From positions 1 through 64,000 of the forward strand of contig NZ_FNVF01000014.1 of the NCBI RefSeq assembly GCF_900107975.1: a stretch of 64,000 nucleotides of DNA. The letters run 5' to 3'. This DNA comes from Paenibacillus sp. UNC499MF (GTDB taxonomy: Bacteria > Bacillota > Bacilli > Paenibacillales > NBRC-103111). The notes under the pieces were generated by a model. That model made no database searches. It saw nothing but the letters and a program-made list of their open reading frames with translations, and was not told where the DNA came from. Shown here in pieces: positions 8,724 through 17,514 of this stretch (its first letter is position 1; the number at the start of each line of letters is the position of its first letter). A program made the position numbers and the translations under genes.

Positions 8724-11078
8724 ATGGATAATTTCCGGAGAAGAACGCCCGAAGAAATTTTGCTGTCGATTTCGGAAATCCACCGGGGCAGGCTGAAAAT
8801 ATATATCGGTGCCGTCAGCGGATCGGGGAAAACGTACCACATGCTGCGGGAAGGACAGACACTTCGCGAACAGGGAATCGATGTCGTGCTGTGCGCGGTT
8901 TCCATGGAAGGACGGCCCGAAACGCTGGAACAGGCCGGCGGGCTGGAACGGGTTAGAAGCATCGAGTGGATGAAGGACGGGGTGAGGCAGCAGGATTTGC
9001 CGCTCGATGATCTTGCTGCCCGCAACCCTGAAGTGGTGCTGACCGACGGTCTTGCTCATCGCAACCGGCCGGGAGCCCTTAATGAGACAAGGCTGGAGGA
9101 TATCAAATTTTTGCTGAGCAAAGGGATTAGCGTGCTGGCAACCGTGAACGTATATGAACTGGAAGGGGCGCGGGAGCTTGCCCGTAAAATGACGGGCATC
9201 GTAGTGGAGCACACGGTGCCTGCGGATACCCTGGAGTTGGCTGATGAAGTGAGGCTTATCGATGCCACGCCCGAAACGATCCTTAACCGTCTTGAAGAGG
9301 GAGGAATGAGGGGGTGCCAGTGGCACGAGCGCAAAGTGCTGGAACGGGGGAATATCGGCGTGCTGCGTGAGCTTGCCCTTCGGCTCGTAGCGGAAGGAGT
9401 TAACGAATCCTTGGAGAAGCACCGGGGAGAGATGGGCATGACCGGACCTTCGGGAGCGGATGAGCGGATTTTGGTTTCCGCCCAGTACCATTGGAACGGG
9501 TCCATCTATGTCCGGCGGGGCCAGCAGATAGCGGACCGGCTGAGCGGCGAATTGTTCGTCGTCTCATTTGCCCGGCCGGGAAGAGCTTTATCCAAGGATG
9601 CGGCTGCGTTTCGCCGTTCGATCATCAAGCTGGTCGAGAAAGTGGGCGGCAGTTTCGATGAGCTTCCCTTTCCAGGAAGGCGGAAGCTTGCACAGGCGCT
9701 CATCCGTTATGCGATCGACCGCAAAGTGACCCGGATCGTGCTGGGCCATTCCAAGCACAGCCGCCGGCAGGAGTTTTGGCAGGGCTCGGTGCTTAACGAT
9801 GCGGTGAGCCGTCTGCAAGGGATCGATCTGTTCGTGGTTGCCGACCGGGCGGAGAGGGACGGAGAGCGGATCCTTCCGGCAAAACGAAAGAGCGATGCCC
9901 AGAAGCCGGTCGAGCTCTACCGCCGCCCCAGTCCCCAGGAGATGGAACGGCAAATCAGGAAAGCGCGGCGAGGACGCTTTAAGGTTTATATCGGGGCCGC
10001 TCCGGGCGTCGGCAAAACTTACAGCATGCTGCGGGAAGGAAACGATCTGCTGCGTAAAAATATCGACGTGGTCATCGGCCTTCTGGAGCTGCACGGCCGT
10101 AAAGAAACGGCGGATCAGGTCGGCGATCTGGAGCTGATACCGCGCAAAATCATTACCTACCGGGAAACCGAGTTGCAGGAAATGGACACAGCGGCTGTGA
10201 TCCGGCGGATGCCGGATCTGGTTCTCGTGGATGAATTGGCTCACACGAATGTGCCTCAGAGTGTCAACAAGAAGAGATATGAGGACATACTGGAGATTCT
10301 CAATGCCGGTATTTCGGTCATTTCTACGGTGAACGTCCAGCACCTCGAAAGCTTGAACGATTCCGTCGAGCAGCTGACGGGCGTGCGGGTCCGGGAGACG
10401 GTCCCGGACAGCATACTGCGGCTTGCCGATGAGGTGGAGCTCATCGACGTTACGCCGCAGACGCTGCAGCAGCGCATGAAGGAGGGCAAGATTTACGGGA
10501 TGGATAAAGTGGACCAGGCGCTCGGCCACTTCTTCAAAACCGTCAATCTGATTGCCCTGCGGGAACTCGCGCTGCGCGAAATCGCCGACGACGTGGACGA
10601 GCGCCTGGAGGCGTGGGAACGCGTCGGCTCCCTGCGCGGCCCCTGGCGGCGGGAGGAAGTGATCTTCGTCTGCGTGAAGCTGAACCGGCACGCGGAGCGC
10701 ATCATCCGCCGCGGCTTCCGCATCGCTTACCGGCTGAAGGCGCGGTGGCACGTCGCTTACATCCGCTGCGGATCGCCGGCGGAAGGAGAGGATGCGCGGA
10801 TCGCCGCGCTGCAGACCTTGACGGAGCGGCTCGGCGGCCGCTTCGAAGTGCTGGGCGCCGCGGGACGGAGACGCACCGCGGCGGGGCTGCTCGCGCGGGC
10901 TTTGGAGCTGAGCGCTACGCAGCTCATCATCGGCCAGGCGCGCGAGTCGCTGTGGGAGCGGCTGTTTCACGGTTCCATCGTGAAGCGGATCATGCGCGGG
11001 GCGCGCAGCATGGACGTGCTCGTCGTGGCGGAGTCCGAGTCCGCCAAAGACAGGCGGGGCCGCCGGGCCCGCGGGTGA
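8724..11078 (+). CDS. Double KdpD sensor-domain protein without a histidine kinase
   Basis: 784 residues made of two consecutive KdpD input halves. Copy 1 (about 1-385) and copy 2 (about 398-784) each contain a KdpD_N P-loop domain followed by a universal-stress-protein-like domain. Copy 2 has an intact Walker A, GAAPGVGKT (424-432), and DLVLVDELAHTN. Copy 1 has GAVSGSGKT (29-37), but its second motif reads VVLTDGLAHRN, losing the acidic residue after Asp. The four KdpD membrane helices, GAF region and kinase domain are all absent, and no kdpE is in view. Kinase-less KdpD proteins are known, for example in cyanobacteria; an in-tandem copy is not something I recall. The Staphylococcus c-di-AMP motif (SxS...FTAxY) is not obvious; copy 2 has WHVAY as in E. 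coli KdpD. It is probably a K+/ATP or nucleotide-responsive regulator acting with a kinase elsewhere. Confidence 0.85.
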   Translation: MDNFRRRTPEEILLSISEIHRGRLKIYIGAVSGSGKTYHMLREGQTLREQGIDVVLCAVSMEGRPETLEQAGGLERVRSIEWMKDGVRQQDLPLDDLAARNPEVVLTDGLAHRNRPGALNETRLEDIKFLLSKGISVLATVNVYELEGARELARKMTGIVVEHTVPADTLELADEVRLIDATPETILNRLEEGGMRGCQWHERKVLERGNIGVLRELALRLVAEGVNESLEKHRGEMGMTGPSGADERILVSAQYHWNGSIYVRRGQQIADRLSGELFVVSFARPGRALSKDAAAFRRSIIKLVEKVGGSFDELPFPGRRKLAQALIRYAIDRKVTRIVLGHSKHSRRQEFWQGSVLNDAVSRLQGIDLFVVADRAERDGERILPAKRKSDAQKPVELYRRPSPQEMERQIRKARRGRFKVYIGAAPGVGKTYSMLREGNDLLRKNIDVVIGLLELHGRKETADQVGDLELIPRKIITYRETELQEMDTAAVIRRMPDLVLVDELAHTNVPQSVNKKRYEDILEILNAGISVISTVNVQHLESLNDSVEQLTGVRVRETVPDSILRLADEVELIDVTPQTLQQRMKEGKIYGMDKVDQALGHFFKTVNLIALRELALREIADDVDERLEAWERVGSLRGPWRREEVIFVCVKLNRHAERIIRRGFRIAYRLKARWHVAYIRCGSPAEGEDARIAALQTLTERLGGRFEVLGAAGRRRTAAGLLARALELSATQLIIGQARESLWERLFHGSIVKRIMRGARSMDVLVVAESESAKDRRGRRARG

Positions 11079-11265
11079 GCGCGGCTTCCGCGATGGCGCC
11101 GACGGCAAGCAAGCGCATGAGCGCAGTCCCGATGACGCCGGCGGCAAGCGCCCGGATGAGCGCGGTCTCGATGGCGACGGTGGCAAGCGCACGTGTGAGC
11201 GCAGTCTCGATGTCGTCGGCGGCAAGCGCACGGGTGACTGGGGTCTCGATGACGTGGGCAGTACA
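11076..11265. repeat. 39-bp tandem repeat after the KdpD-like gene
   Basis: About four and a half copies of a 39-base unit beginning TGAGCGCAGTCTCGATG and ending GGCAAGCGCACG, with a few substitutions and one slightly longer first copy. The first copy starts on the TGA stop of the preceding gene. As 39 is a multiple of three and the unit lacks stops in several frames, long frames run through it on both strands (for example 10990-11466 minus, with a 13-residue repeat). I do not count these as genes. Confidence 0.75.
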
Positions 11266-11527
11266 CACACGGTGAACCCCCGGTGCATGAACTCCATCCG
11301 CAGCCAGGGCCTCGGCCACAGCCACACACGCAACCATAGCCGCAACGATAGCCGTGTCTATATGAAGCGCGCCTCTGTGATCGCTGCCGCAGCCGTCCGT
11401 GCTGATCCGGCATTCAGGGTGCGGGGGCGTCGCTGGCTGCCCCGTCGAAATCCCGGCTGACGGCAACAGCTTCGCTGCGTCAATCGGTATGCTCCACAGT
11501 TCCTTATTCCTGTTATATCAGCCTTTT

Positions 11528-11550
11528 AAGCCCCTTATAGGGGCTTTTTT
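11528..11550 (+). terminator. Rho-independent terminator
   Basis: AAGCCCC and GGGGCTT form a short perfect stem with a TTATA loop and six T. It separates the repeat region from the ABC importer operon. The 260 bases between the repeats and this site hold no credible gene. Confidence 0.85.
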
Positions 11551-11574
11551 ATGAGAACTTTATGCAATTAAAGG

Positions 11575-11602
11575 TTGACAAATAACATAATTCCGATAAA
11601 AT
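11575..11602 (+). promoter_or_regulatory. Sigma-A promoter of the ABC importer operon
   Basis: TTGACA, a 16-base spacer and TAAAAT form a near-consensus vegetative promoter 74 bases before the ATPase gene. No SAM riboswitch or T-box is visible in the leader. Confidence 0.75.
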
Positions 11603-11675
11603 AAGTTGGTATAAGAATAGGAACGGGACATACGAAGCTTCTGCTTTCGTCCGAGCCTGAAGGAGAGATCAAGCG

Positions 11676-12515
11676 ATGATACAAATCAAGCATGTTCGCA
11701 AAACCTTCAAGCAGCGCAGCAGCGGATCATTTACCGCTATTGACGATGTTTCGCTGACCATCAGGAAAGGCGAGTTCGTGTCTCTGCTCGGCCCCTCGGG
11801 CTGCGGCAAGTCGACGGTGCTCAACATGGTCGCAGGGTTGGAAGGCTACGATGAAGGAACGATTGAAGTGAACGGAACGAAAGTGACGGGGCCGGGCTCC
11901 GACCGCGTCGTCGTTTTCCAGGAGCATGCATTGTTTCCATGGCTGACCGTGCTCGACAATGTCGCCTTCGGCCTTAAACAGAAGGGCATTCCGAAGAAGG
12001 AACGCTACGAGAAAGCGATGGAGCAGATCAAGACGGTCCACCTCAGCAAATTTGCCGACCGTTATCCGCACGAGCTGTCCGGAGGCATGAAACAGCGTGC
12101 CGCGATTGCACGCGCCCTTGCCATGGACCCCGAGATACTTCTCATGGATGAGCCTTTCGCGGCGCTCGATGAGCAGACCCGCCTCATTTTGCATAAAGAA
12201 CTTGAAGAAATCTGGATGAAAACGGGCAAAACGATTTTGTTTATTACCCACAACATTCGTGAAGCCGTCATTTTGTCCGACCGCGTCGTCGTCATGTCGA
12301 CCCGGCCGGGTACGATCAAGAAGGAATTCGCCGTGCAGGCCGCGCGTCCGCGCGACAATGCCGACTCCGTTATCCACCATGTCGAGAGCGCGATCATGGA
12401 CGTTCTTGCCGAGGAGCTCGAGAAAGTGGTAAAGGAGGAGATGGGCGATGAGTACAGCCTTAAGAAGAACGATTTTTCTCGTGATTCTGCTGATAGCGTG
12501 GGAGGCGGGATATAG
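11676..12515 (+). CDS. ABC importer ATPase (SsuB/TauB/NrtD type)
   Basis: A 279-residue nucleotide-binding protein. Walker A is GPSGCGKST (about residues 40-48). The Q-loop is in VVFQEHALFPW, the signature is LSGGMKQR, Walker B is ILLMDEPFAALDEQTR, and the switch histidine is in FITHNIREA. The FPW sequence after the Q-loop and the AALDEQTR D-loop are typical of nitrate/sulfonate/taurine importers. It energises uptake with the permease and binding protein that follow. The ribosome site is GAAGGAGAG. Its 3' end overlaps the permease gene by 68 bases. The substrate cannot be fixed from the ATPase. Confidence 0.92.
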   Translation: MIQIKHVRKTFKQRSSGSFTAIDDVSLTIRKGEFVSLLGPSGCGKSTVLNMVAGLEGYDEGTIEVNGTKVTGPGSDRVVVFQEHALFPWLTVLDNVAFGLKQKGIPKKERYEKAMEQIKTVHLSKFADRYPHELSGGMKQRAAIARALAMDPEILLMDEPFAALDEQTRLILHKELEEIWMKTGKTILFITHNIREAVILSDRVVVMSTRPGTIKKEFAVQAARPRDNADSVIHHVESAIMDVLAEELEKVVKEEMGDEYSLKKNDFSRDSADSVGGGI

Positions 12516-13212
12516 AATCTTCGATTGGGGATGGAAATTCCCGTCTCTGTTCCAGACACTGGACGCCTTCCGACTCGGTTTTACGGACGGGCAGCTTCTG
12601 GAAGCGACGTTCAGATCGCTCGGCCGGCTCCTGACCGGGTTCGGCATATCCCTCGTCATAGGTACGCTGCTCGGTTTTCTTTTCGCACGCTTCCGGTTTT
12701 TGGACGACACGCTCGGATTTGTCGTGGTTGCCCTCCAGACGGTGCCGAGTATTGCCTGGCTGCCGTTCGCGATCATCTGGTTCGGACTCACGGACACCTC
12801 CGTTATTTTCATCACGGCGCTCGGGGCTACCTGGACGATGGCCATGTCGAGCCGCACGGGAATTATGAACATCCCGCCGATTTATCTGAAAGCGGCCCAG
12901 ACCATGGGAACGGGCAACGGGCTGCGGATGTTCTGGCAGATCATGGTGCCGGCGGCCTTCCCTCATCTTATCAACGGGGTGCGGGTAGCCTGGGCGTTCG
13001 CCTGGCGGGCGCTCGTAGCCGGGGAACTGATCGCCAAAGGCGTCGGCTTGGGCCAGCTGCTTCAGCAGGGACGCGATATTGCGGATACCGCGCTTATGCT
13101 TTGCATCGTCATCATTATCGCCGTACTCGGCACCATTTCCGATCATCTCTGCTTTAAAAAGCTGGAGGATAAAATCTTGATCCGCTACGGTCTAGCCTCA
13201 AGCGGCAAATAA
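12448..13212 (+). CDS. ABC importer permease (SsuC/TauC type)
   Basis: A 254-residue membrane protein with about six helices. The BPD-type EAA loop reads KAAQTMGTGNGLRMFWQIMVPAAFPHLINGVR (residues about 151-182) and is followed by AWRALVAGELIAKGVGLGQLL, as in SsuC/TauC/NrtB permeases. The ATG at 12448 lies inside the ATPase gene and is preceded by AAAGGAGG, so the 68-base overlap looks genuine. It forms the membrane channel of the importer. Family placement is strong; the substrate (sulfonate, taurine, nitrate or a pyrimidine-like compound) is open. Confidence 0.92.
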   Translation: MSTALRRTIFLVILLIAWEAGYRIFDWGWKFPSLFQTLDAFRLGFTDGQLLEATFRSLGRLLTGFGISLVIGTLLGFLFARFRFLDDTLGFVVVALQTVPSIAWLPFAIIWFGLTDTSVIFITALGATWTMAMSSRTGIMNIPPIYLKAAQTMGTGNGLRMFWQIMVPAAFPHLINGVRVAWAFAWRALVAGELIAKGVGLGQLLQQGRDIADTALMLCIVIIIAVLGTISDHLCFKKLEDKILIRYGLASSGK

Positions 13213-13248
13213 GCAAGAAACAGACGAACAGATAAAGGGGAGTTTACG

Positions 13249-14298
13249 ATGAAAAAAACAGCATGGCTGCTTGCGCTCATTCTGCTGGTCGGCACGGTGC
13301 TTACCGCATGCGGCGGCGGGGATTCCAAAAGCTCCGGCGGGAGCGGTGACGGCAAGAAGCCGGAAACAGTCCGCGTCGGTATTTTCAAAAACGTTACGCA
13401 TGCCGCGGGTTATGTGGCGCTCGAAAATAAATATTTCGAAAAATATTGGGGCGAAGGCGTTAAAGTGGAGGTCACGGCTTTCGATAACGGCTCGGACTTT
13501 TCGACCGCACTGGCGACGGATCAGATTGATCTCGGCTTCGTCGGTCCCGGGCCCTCCACCAACCAATACCTGAAAAGCAAGAATTTCAAAGTCATTTCCG
13601 GTTCCAATAACGGCGGCGCCGTACTGGCTGTCCGTAAAGACGCGGGAATTTCAAGCGTGAAAGACCTTGTAGGCAAAACCGTCGCCATCCCGACGCGCGG
13701 CAGCACGAACGAAATTTCGCTGCGCCTGCTGCTTCAGCAGGAAGGGCTGAAAGTGACGACGGATAAGTCCGGCGTAGAAATTATCGCCCGCGCTCCGGCG
13801 GATACGCTGGTTGCCATGCGCCAGAAAGAAATCGACGCCACGCTTATCCCGGAACCGTGGGGAACGCAGATGGAGAAGGAAGGCATCGGCCAAATTCTCG
13901 TGGATTGGGACAAAATCCCGCCTAACAACGGCAACTATCCGCTGACGATCCTCGTTGCGGGCGACAAGTTCCTGAAGGACCACCGCGATATGGCTAAAGG
14001 CGCGATTCAGGCGAATATCGATGCGATTAACTTTATCAAAAGCAGCCCCGATAAATCGTACGATCTGATTAACAATCAGCTTAAAAAGCTGAGCGGCAAA
14101 GGACTCGATAACGAGCTGATCAAAGCGGCGCTCTCCCGCCTCAATCTGACCCCGGATGTGAGCAAGGAAGCGATTGAAGAAATGGCGAAAGTATCGATCG
14201 ATGCCGGCTTCATCAAGAACGTGAAGAAGGAAGAGCTGGATCTGAGCAAGTTCCTGGATCTGTCGCTTCTGGACGAAGTGAAAAAAGAGAAAAAGTAA
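13249..14298 (+). CDS. ABC importer substrate-binding lipoprotein (SsuA/NMT1-like)
   Basis: 349 residues with a lipoprotein signal (MKKTAWLLALILLVGTVLTACGGG; lipobox LTAC, Cys about residue 21) and a short Ser/Gly linker. The two-lobe NMT1/SsuA fold shows in VRVGIFKNVTHAAGYVAL, IDLGFVGPGPSTNQ, GKTVAIPTRGSTNEISLR and DATLIPEPWGTQ. It would capture the substrate outside the membrane for the two preceding proteins. Aliphatic sulfonates are a common assignment for this branch, but the binding residues cannot be judged here. The ribosome site is AAGGGGAG. A strong terminator follows at 14321. Confidence 0.9.
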   Translation: MKKTAWLLALILLVGTVLTACGGGDSKSSGGSGDGKKPETVRVGIFKNVTHAAGYVALENKYFEKYWGEGVKVEVTAFDNGSDFSTALATDQIDLGFVGPGPSTNQYLKSKNFKVISGSNNGGAVLAVRKDAGISSVKDLVGKTVAIPTRGSTNEISLRLLLQQEGLKVTTDKSGVEIIARAPADTLVAMRQKEIDATLIPEPWGTQMEKEGIGQILVDWDKIPPNNGNYPLTILVAGDKFLKDHRDMAKGAIQANIDAINFIKSSPDKSYDLINNQLKKLSGKGLDNELIKAALSRLNLTPDVSKEAIEEMAKVSIDAGFIKNVKKEELDLSKFLDLSLLDEVKKEKK

Positions 14299-14320
14299 TT
14301 CTTATGAAAAAGAGTTGGAA

Positions 14321-14352
14321 AAAGGACAGCCGTATAACCGGCTGTCCTTTTT
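14321..14352 (+). terminator. Terminator after the ABC importer operon
   Basis: AAAGGACAGCCG and CGGCTGTCCTTT form a near-perfect hairpin with a short loop and a T run, 22 bases after the binding-protein gene. Confidence 0.92.
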
Positions 14353-14658
14353 GATTTAGGGGCGTATTCTACTCCGTGTCGCACAATCTGCCCTTCGGCT
14401 GTGCAATGCTCTGCAAAGCATGGACCTAGCACGGCACAGTGCAGTAAGGTGCCGGGCCAAAGCAGCCGTGCTGACAGTATCGCATAACACATTCGGGCAT
14501 AACGGCGACAAGTCCGGAATCCGCCAAGCGTGACTCGCTAACCGGGCTCGGTCTGCCAATCAAGCCGGGCCTGTCATCAAGCCCAGCCCATAGGCTCGCC
14601 ATCGAGCACCGCCTGTCGACCAAGCTGGGTTGCCAGTCTAGCTAAGCTGCCATCATGC
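14353..14658. repeat. Degenerate short-repeat region without a gene
   Basis: About 300 bases between two convergent genes. From about 14530 to 14655 a loose 17-25-base motif recurs, of the form AAGCC-GGGC-CTGTCATC / AAGCCCAGCC-CTCGCCATC / AAGCTGGGTTGCCAGTC. The copies are too diverged for a clean unit length. No credible coding sequence or RNA gene was found, and no clear terminator for the minus-strand gene. Confidence 0.4.
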
Positions 14659-16047
14659 TCAGACCAGCTCCCGGCCCAGCACGGCTTCGGCCGCCTTGCG
14701 TCCCGAGATGACCGCGCCTTCCATCGTCGCGAACATCGGCTGGCGCGTGTAGTCGCCGGCAAGGGCGAGTCCCGGCACAGGCGTACGCTGCTCGGGGCGG
14801 AGCCTTTCGCTTCCGGGCCGGACGGAGTAGAAGTGATCCGGTCTGCGGATCACCCGGTAATCCTTGGCCTTCGCGCGCAGGTCGAGGCCGAGCTTGTCCG
14901 CATCCGCGCACACCCGCTCGAAAACGAGATCATCCGGCATATCGATGAACTCGTCCGGGGGTGAGAGGATCATGGAGACGCGGCCGGGCAGGTGAGGGAA
15001 CGTCGTGCGCGACTGCTCGCTGAAGCTGCCGATGCACGTGCCCGGACCGAAGGTTACGCGGTCCTGCGGGAGGAGCGGCTCGCTGAGCTCCAGCTGAATC
15101 GTCACGTCGGGCATCGTCGGCAGCTCCCGGATAGGCTGATACCACGCCTCTCCCCCGAACGGCGGCTGGAGCAGCCGCTTGGCCGCCGAGATTTCCGTGG
15201 CGATGACGACGTGAGAGGCGTGCAGGGTCCCGCCCTCCTGCAGGGAGACGCCCGTGACCCGACCGTCTTCCAGGCTTAACCCTTCGGCAGGAGTGCTCAG
15301 GCTGATCCGGCAGCCTCTTTTTTCAAGCGCGGCGAGCAGCGGGTTGATCATGACGTCGGTCATGCCGCCGTTGAACCCGCCGATCTGCATCTTGTAAAAC
15401 TTCGGCACTCCCGGCGCAAAGAGCCCAAAGAAAACGAGAGCGGAATAATTCTCCGGAGGGAGGAACAGCACGCCGGTCGTCAGCGGTCCCAGCACATGCT
15501 GCAGCGCCTCCTCTTTAACGCCGTGCTTACGGGCGAATTCGGCCACGCTGTACGTATCCAGCTCCATCCGGTTCTCCGACAGCAGCTTGAGACCCTCTGC
15601 CACAAAGGGCATCAGGGAAGCTTTGTCGACCGGAGAAATAATATCGTTGTTGGTGAAAGCTCCCGCGATCGTTTTAATTGGTGATTTTAAGGGGGCGATC
15701 CCGAATTCTCCGGTCGTTTCCCCGTCAGGCAGCCGGATTTCGAACGTTTTTTCCCAGGTCAGCATGCTGTTCGGCTTAATCCTGGCCCTTTTCAGCAGAT
15801 TCGGAAGTGCTTCATAAAACCCGATAAATTTATGAAAACCCGACTCGACTTCCATACCGGCATCCGCCCAGTTTGATGTGCGGCCTCCGGCGAAAGGCGC
15901 CGCTTCTATAATATGTACGCGCTGCCCCTGTTCGGCGAGCTCAAACGCGCAGCTGAGGCCTGCCAAGCCTGAACCGACAACAAGTGTATCGAATTGAGAA
16001 TTGTTCACGATCTCCACCGCCTCTTTCTGTAAGTAAGCGGGGGACAC
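14659..16047 (-). CDS. FAD-dependent desaturase/oxidoreductase (phytoene-desaturase-like)
   Basis: 462 residues. The N-terminal FAD-binding motif VVGSGLAGLSCAFELAEQG (about 23-41) is followed by the acidic ribose-binding end of strand 2 (HIIEAAPFAGGRTSNW). The C-terminal FAD motif is GLALAGDYTRQPMFATMEGAVISGRKAAEAVL. This is the carotenoid/squalene-desaturase branch of the amine-oxidase superfamily (CrtI/HpnE-like). No other carotenoid or hopanoid gene is nearby, so the substrate is open. The start is uncertain: GTG at 16047, with internal GTG codons at 16017 and 16008 that leave the FAD motif intact and have better GGAG-like sites. It is followed upstream on the same strand by the DUF2935 gene, 44 bases away. 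Confidence 0.85.
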   Translation of the reverse strand: MSPAYLQKEAVEIVNNSQFDTLVVGSGLAGLSCAFELAEQGQRVHIIEAAPFAGGRTSNWADAGMEVESGFHKFIGFYEALPNLLKRARIKPNSMLTWEKTFEIRLPDGETTGEFGIAPLKSPIKTIAGAFTNNDIISPVDKASLMPFVAEGLKLLSENRMELDTYSVAEFARKHGVKEEALQHVLGPLTTGVLFLPPENYSALVFFGLFAPGVPKFYKMQIGGFNGGMTDVMINPLLAALEKRGCRISLSTPAEGLSLEDGRVTGVSLQEGGTLHASHVVIATEISAAKRLLQPPFGGEAWYQPIRELPTMPDVTIQLELSEPLLPQDRVTFGPGTCIGSFSEQSRTTFPHLPGRVSMILSPPDEFIDMPDDLVFERVCADADKLGLDLRAKAKDYRVIRRPDHFYSVRPGSERLRPEQRTPVPGLALAGDYTRQPMFATMEGAVISGRKAAEAVLGRELV

Positions 16048-16091
16048 AGCCTTACCCGCATCTATACCCCTTTACCCAGGGAAAGAACGGA

Positions 16092-16970
16092 TTAATCCTC
16101 TCTGGGCTGAGGAGGCGTAAGTTCCGGGTAGGGGATATTTTCGTTGGGCGCTATCGGCTTGTATAGAAAACAGTTTCCGGGAATTGTAAGGTTAGGCTCG
16201 TAAACGGCCAATTTATGGAGGAAATAACAGCTTTCCGGCAGGTGGTGATCCAGGAACCGCAGCGTCAGGCGGCTGAGAAGTTCTTCGTCGACATACATAT
16301 CAATAACTTTGACGACAAAATCATAAAAGTTGACGATGGCCACCGCCACATCGGCAGCGAAACGGCGCTGAGCCGGGAAGCCCGGAGGAGTGAATCGGAG
16401 GTAGCCTCCCATGGCGCGGTTTTTGACCATATAAGCCTGGAAGGCATTGGAATACCGGCGGGCCTGTTCCGACAATTCGATTTCTACGGGATCGAGATGG
16501 TCCCAGAGCAGAACGGCATGGCCGAGCTGATCTTCCAGCCACATATCCAGCAGTCCGTACAGCGTCAATTCTTCCGCTTCGACTCCCCGGGTCCAGAACG
16601 ACAGCAGCCGGAGATATTCCTCGTTCTCGATTAACGTTCCGTTAAAATAAGAGGGAGTCAGCTCCAGTACGATTTTATTGCTTATCCGCAGGCTTTGGAT
16701 ATGTCCCTCGAACTGGTAGTAGCCGCTTGCCGCCGGCAGAATATCCTGGGCCAGCTTGATCATCACCGGTGAAGATACCGGAAGATCCTGCGGAGTCAGC
16801 TCGACTTGTTTGATAAGGCCGGCGAAAGTCTGGCGGAATCCGTTTGCCGCCTGGATCAGAGGCTGCTCGCTCGGCGCGAGGGCCTGCCATACGAAGGTCG
16901 CATGATCATAAAGAATGCCTAGCCAGAAACGGTGCTCCGTCCATACGCTAAGCTTAGGTGTTTGGGCCAC
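16092..16970 (-). CDS. DUF2935 domain protein
   Basis: A 292-residue, mostly helical soluble protein starting MAQTPKLSVWTEHRFWLGILYDHATF. It has two similar halves, each with W-x-E-H-x-F-W or L-x-F-W-T-R-G-x-E-A-E-E and later H-x-x-x-D/L-D-H patterns, fitting the DUF2935 double four-helix bundle, a hemerythrin-like fold common in Bacillales and Clostridia. Metal binding is plausible from the repeated His/Glu positions but is not demonstrated. The function is unknown. It is the first gene of a likely two-gene unit with the flavoprotein downstream. Confidence 0.85.
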   Translation of the reverse strand: MAQTPKLSVWTEHRFWLGILYDHATFVWQALAPSEQPLIQAANGFRQTFAGLIKQVELTPQDLPVSSPVMIKLAQDILPAASGYYQFEGHIQSLRISNKIVLELTPSYFNGTLIENEEYLRLLSFWTRGVEAEELTLYGLLDMWLEDQLGHAVLLWDHLDPVEIELSEQARRYSNAFQAYMVKNRAMGGYLRFTPPGFPAQRRFAADVAVAIVNFYDFVVKVIDMYVDEELLSRLTLRFLDHHLPESCYFLHKLAVYEPNLTIPGNCFLYKPIAPNENIPYPELTPPQPRED

Positions 16971-17069
16971 CGTAAAACCTCCCGTTCTTTTGTATGCCTG
17001 AACTGTGATTGTATAACGAGCGCACGCCGGGACGCCTTTGGATGTTTTCCTTCTATTAATAGCAGGCGC

Positions 17070-17513
17070 TTAATTGGCGCTGGCTGCCAGTGACTGTTCT
17101 TCTTTGCGGTTCTTGGCCGAAGGAGCGCTGGAGATCGGGCTCGGCGCTTTGTCGTCCTGTCCGGAAGCCGTCATGGCGCTCGTTCCCTGGAAAACGCCGC
17201 CTTCCTGAACGATGAAAGCCCGGACTTGAATGTTCCCGATCAGCTCCCCGGTGCTCATCACGGTCAGCTTGCCTTTGGTCGCCACGTTGCCTTTGACTTT
17301 GCCCGCTATCGTGACATCCCTTGCCTGGATGGAAGAATGAACGACGGCATTTTCCCCGATAACGATATCGCCCGCGCATTCGATGTCGCCAAGCACCTGT
17401 CCTTCGATACGAAGACTGGCTTCCGAAAGAATCTTTCCTTCGCAGACCGTGCTTTCTCCGATGATCGTGTCGGTCGTTTTGTTGTCCGTATTCCGTTTTT
17501 TATCGAATACCAT
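17070..17513 (-). CDS. Bactofilin family protein
   Basis: 147 residues. The central region (about 18-108) is the bactofilin beta-helix with the recurring pattern SLRIEGQVLGDIECAGDIVIGENAVVHSSI...VKGNVATKGKLTV...GELIGNIQV. It is flanked by a charged N-terminus and a disordered Lys/Ser-rich tail. Bactofilins polymerise into membrane-associated scaffolds for cell-wall enzymes, shape or motility. I chose ATG 17513, one base after the M23 gene's stop; an ATG at 17525 also exists but abuts the AAAGG ribosome site. Placement directly after an M23 peptidase repeats the pairing known from Helicobacter (CcmA with Csd peptidases) and other bacteria. Confidence 0.9.
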   Translation of the reverse strand: MVFDKKRNTDNKTTDTIIGESTVCEGKILSEASLRIEGQVLGDIECAGDIVIGENAVVHSSIQARDVTIAGKVKGNVATKGKLTVMSTGELIGNIQVRAFIVQEGGVFQGTSAMTASGQDDKAPSPISSAPSAKNRKEEQSLAASAN

Positions 17514-17514
17514 G

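Noticed and set aside
9588-11345. 585-codon minus-strand frame across the KdpD-like gene and the repeats
   Set aside because: Antisense shadow with a repeat-driven Ser/Arg/Pro-rich N-terminus; no start signals.
10990-11466. 158-codon minus-strand frame with 13-residue repeats
   Set aside because: Explained by the 39-base repeat lacking stops; overlaps the end of the KdpD-like gene and lacks a ribosome site.
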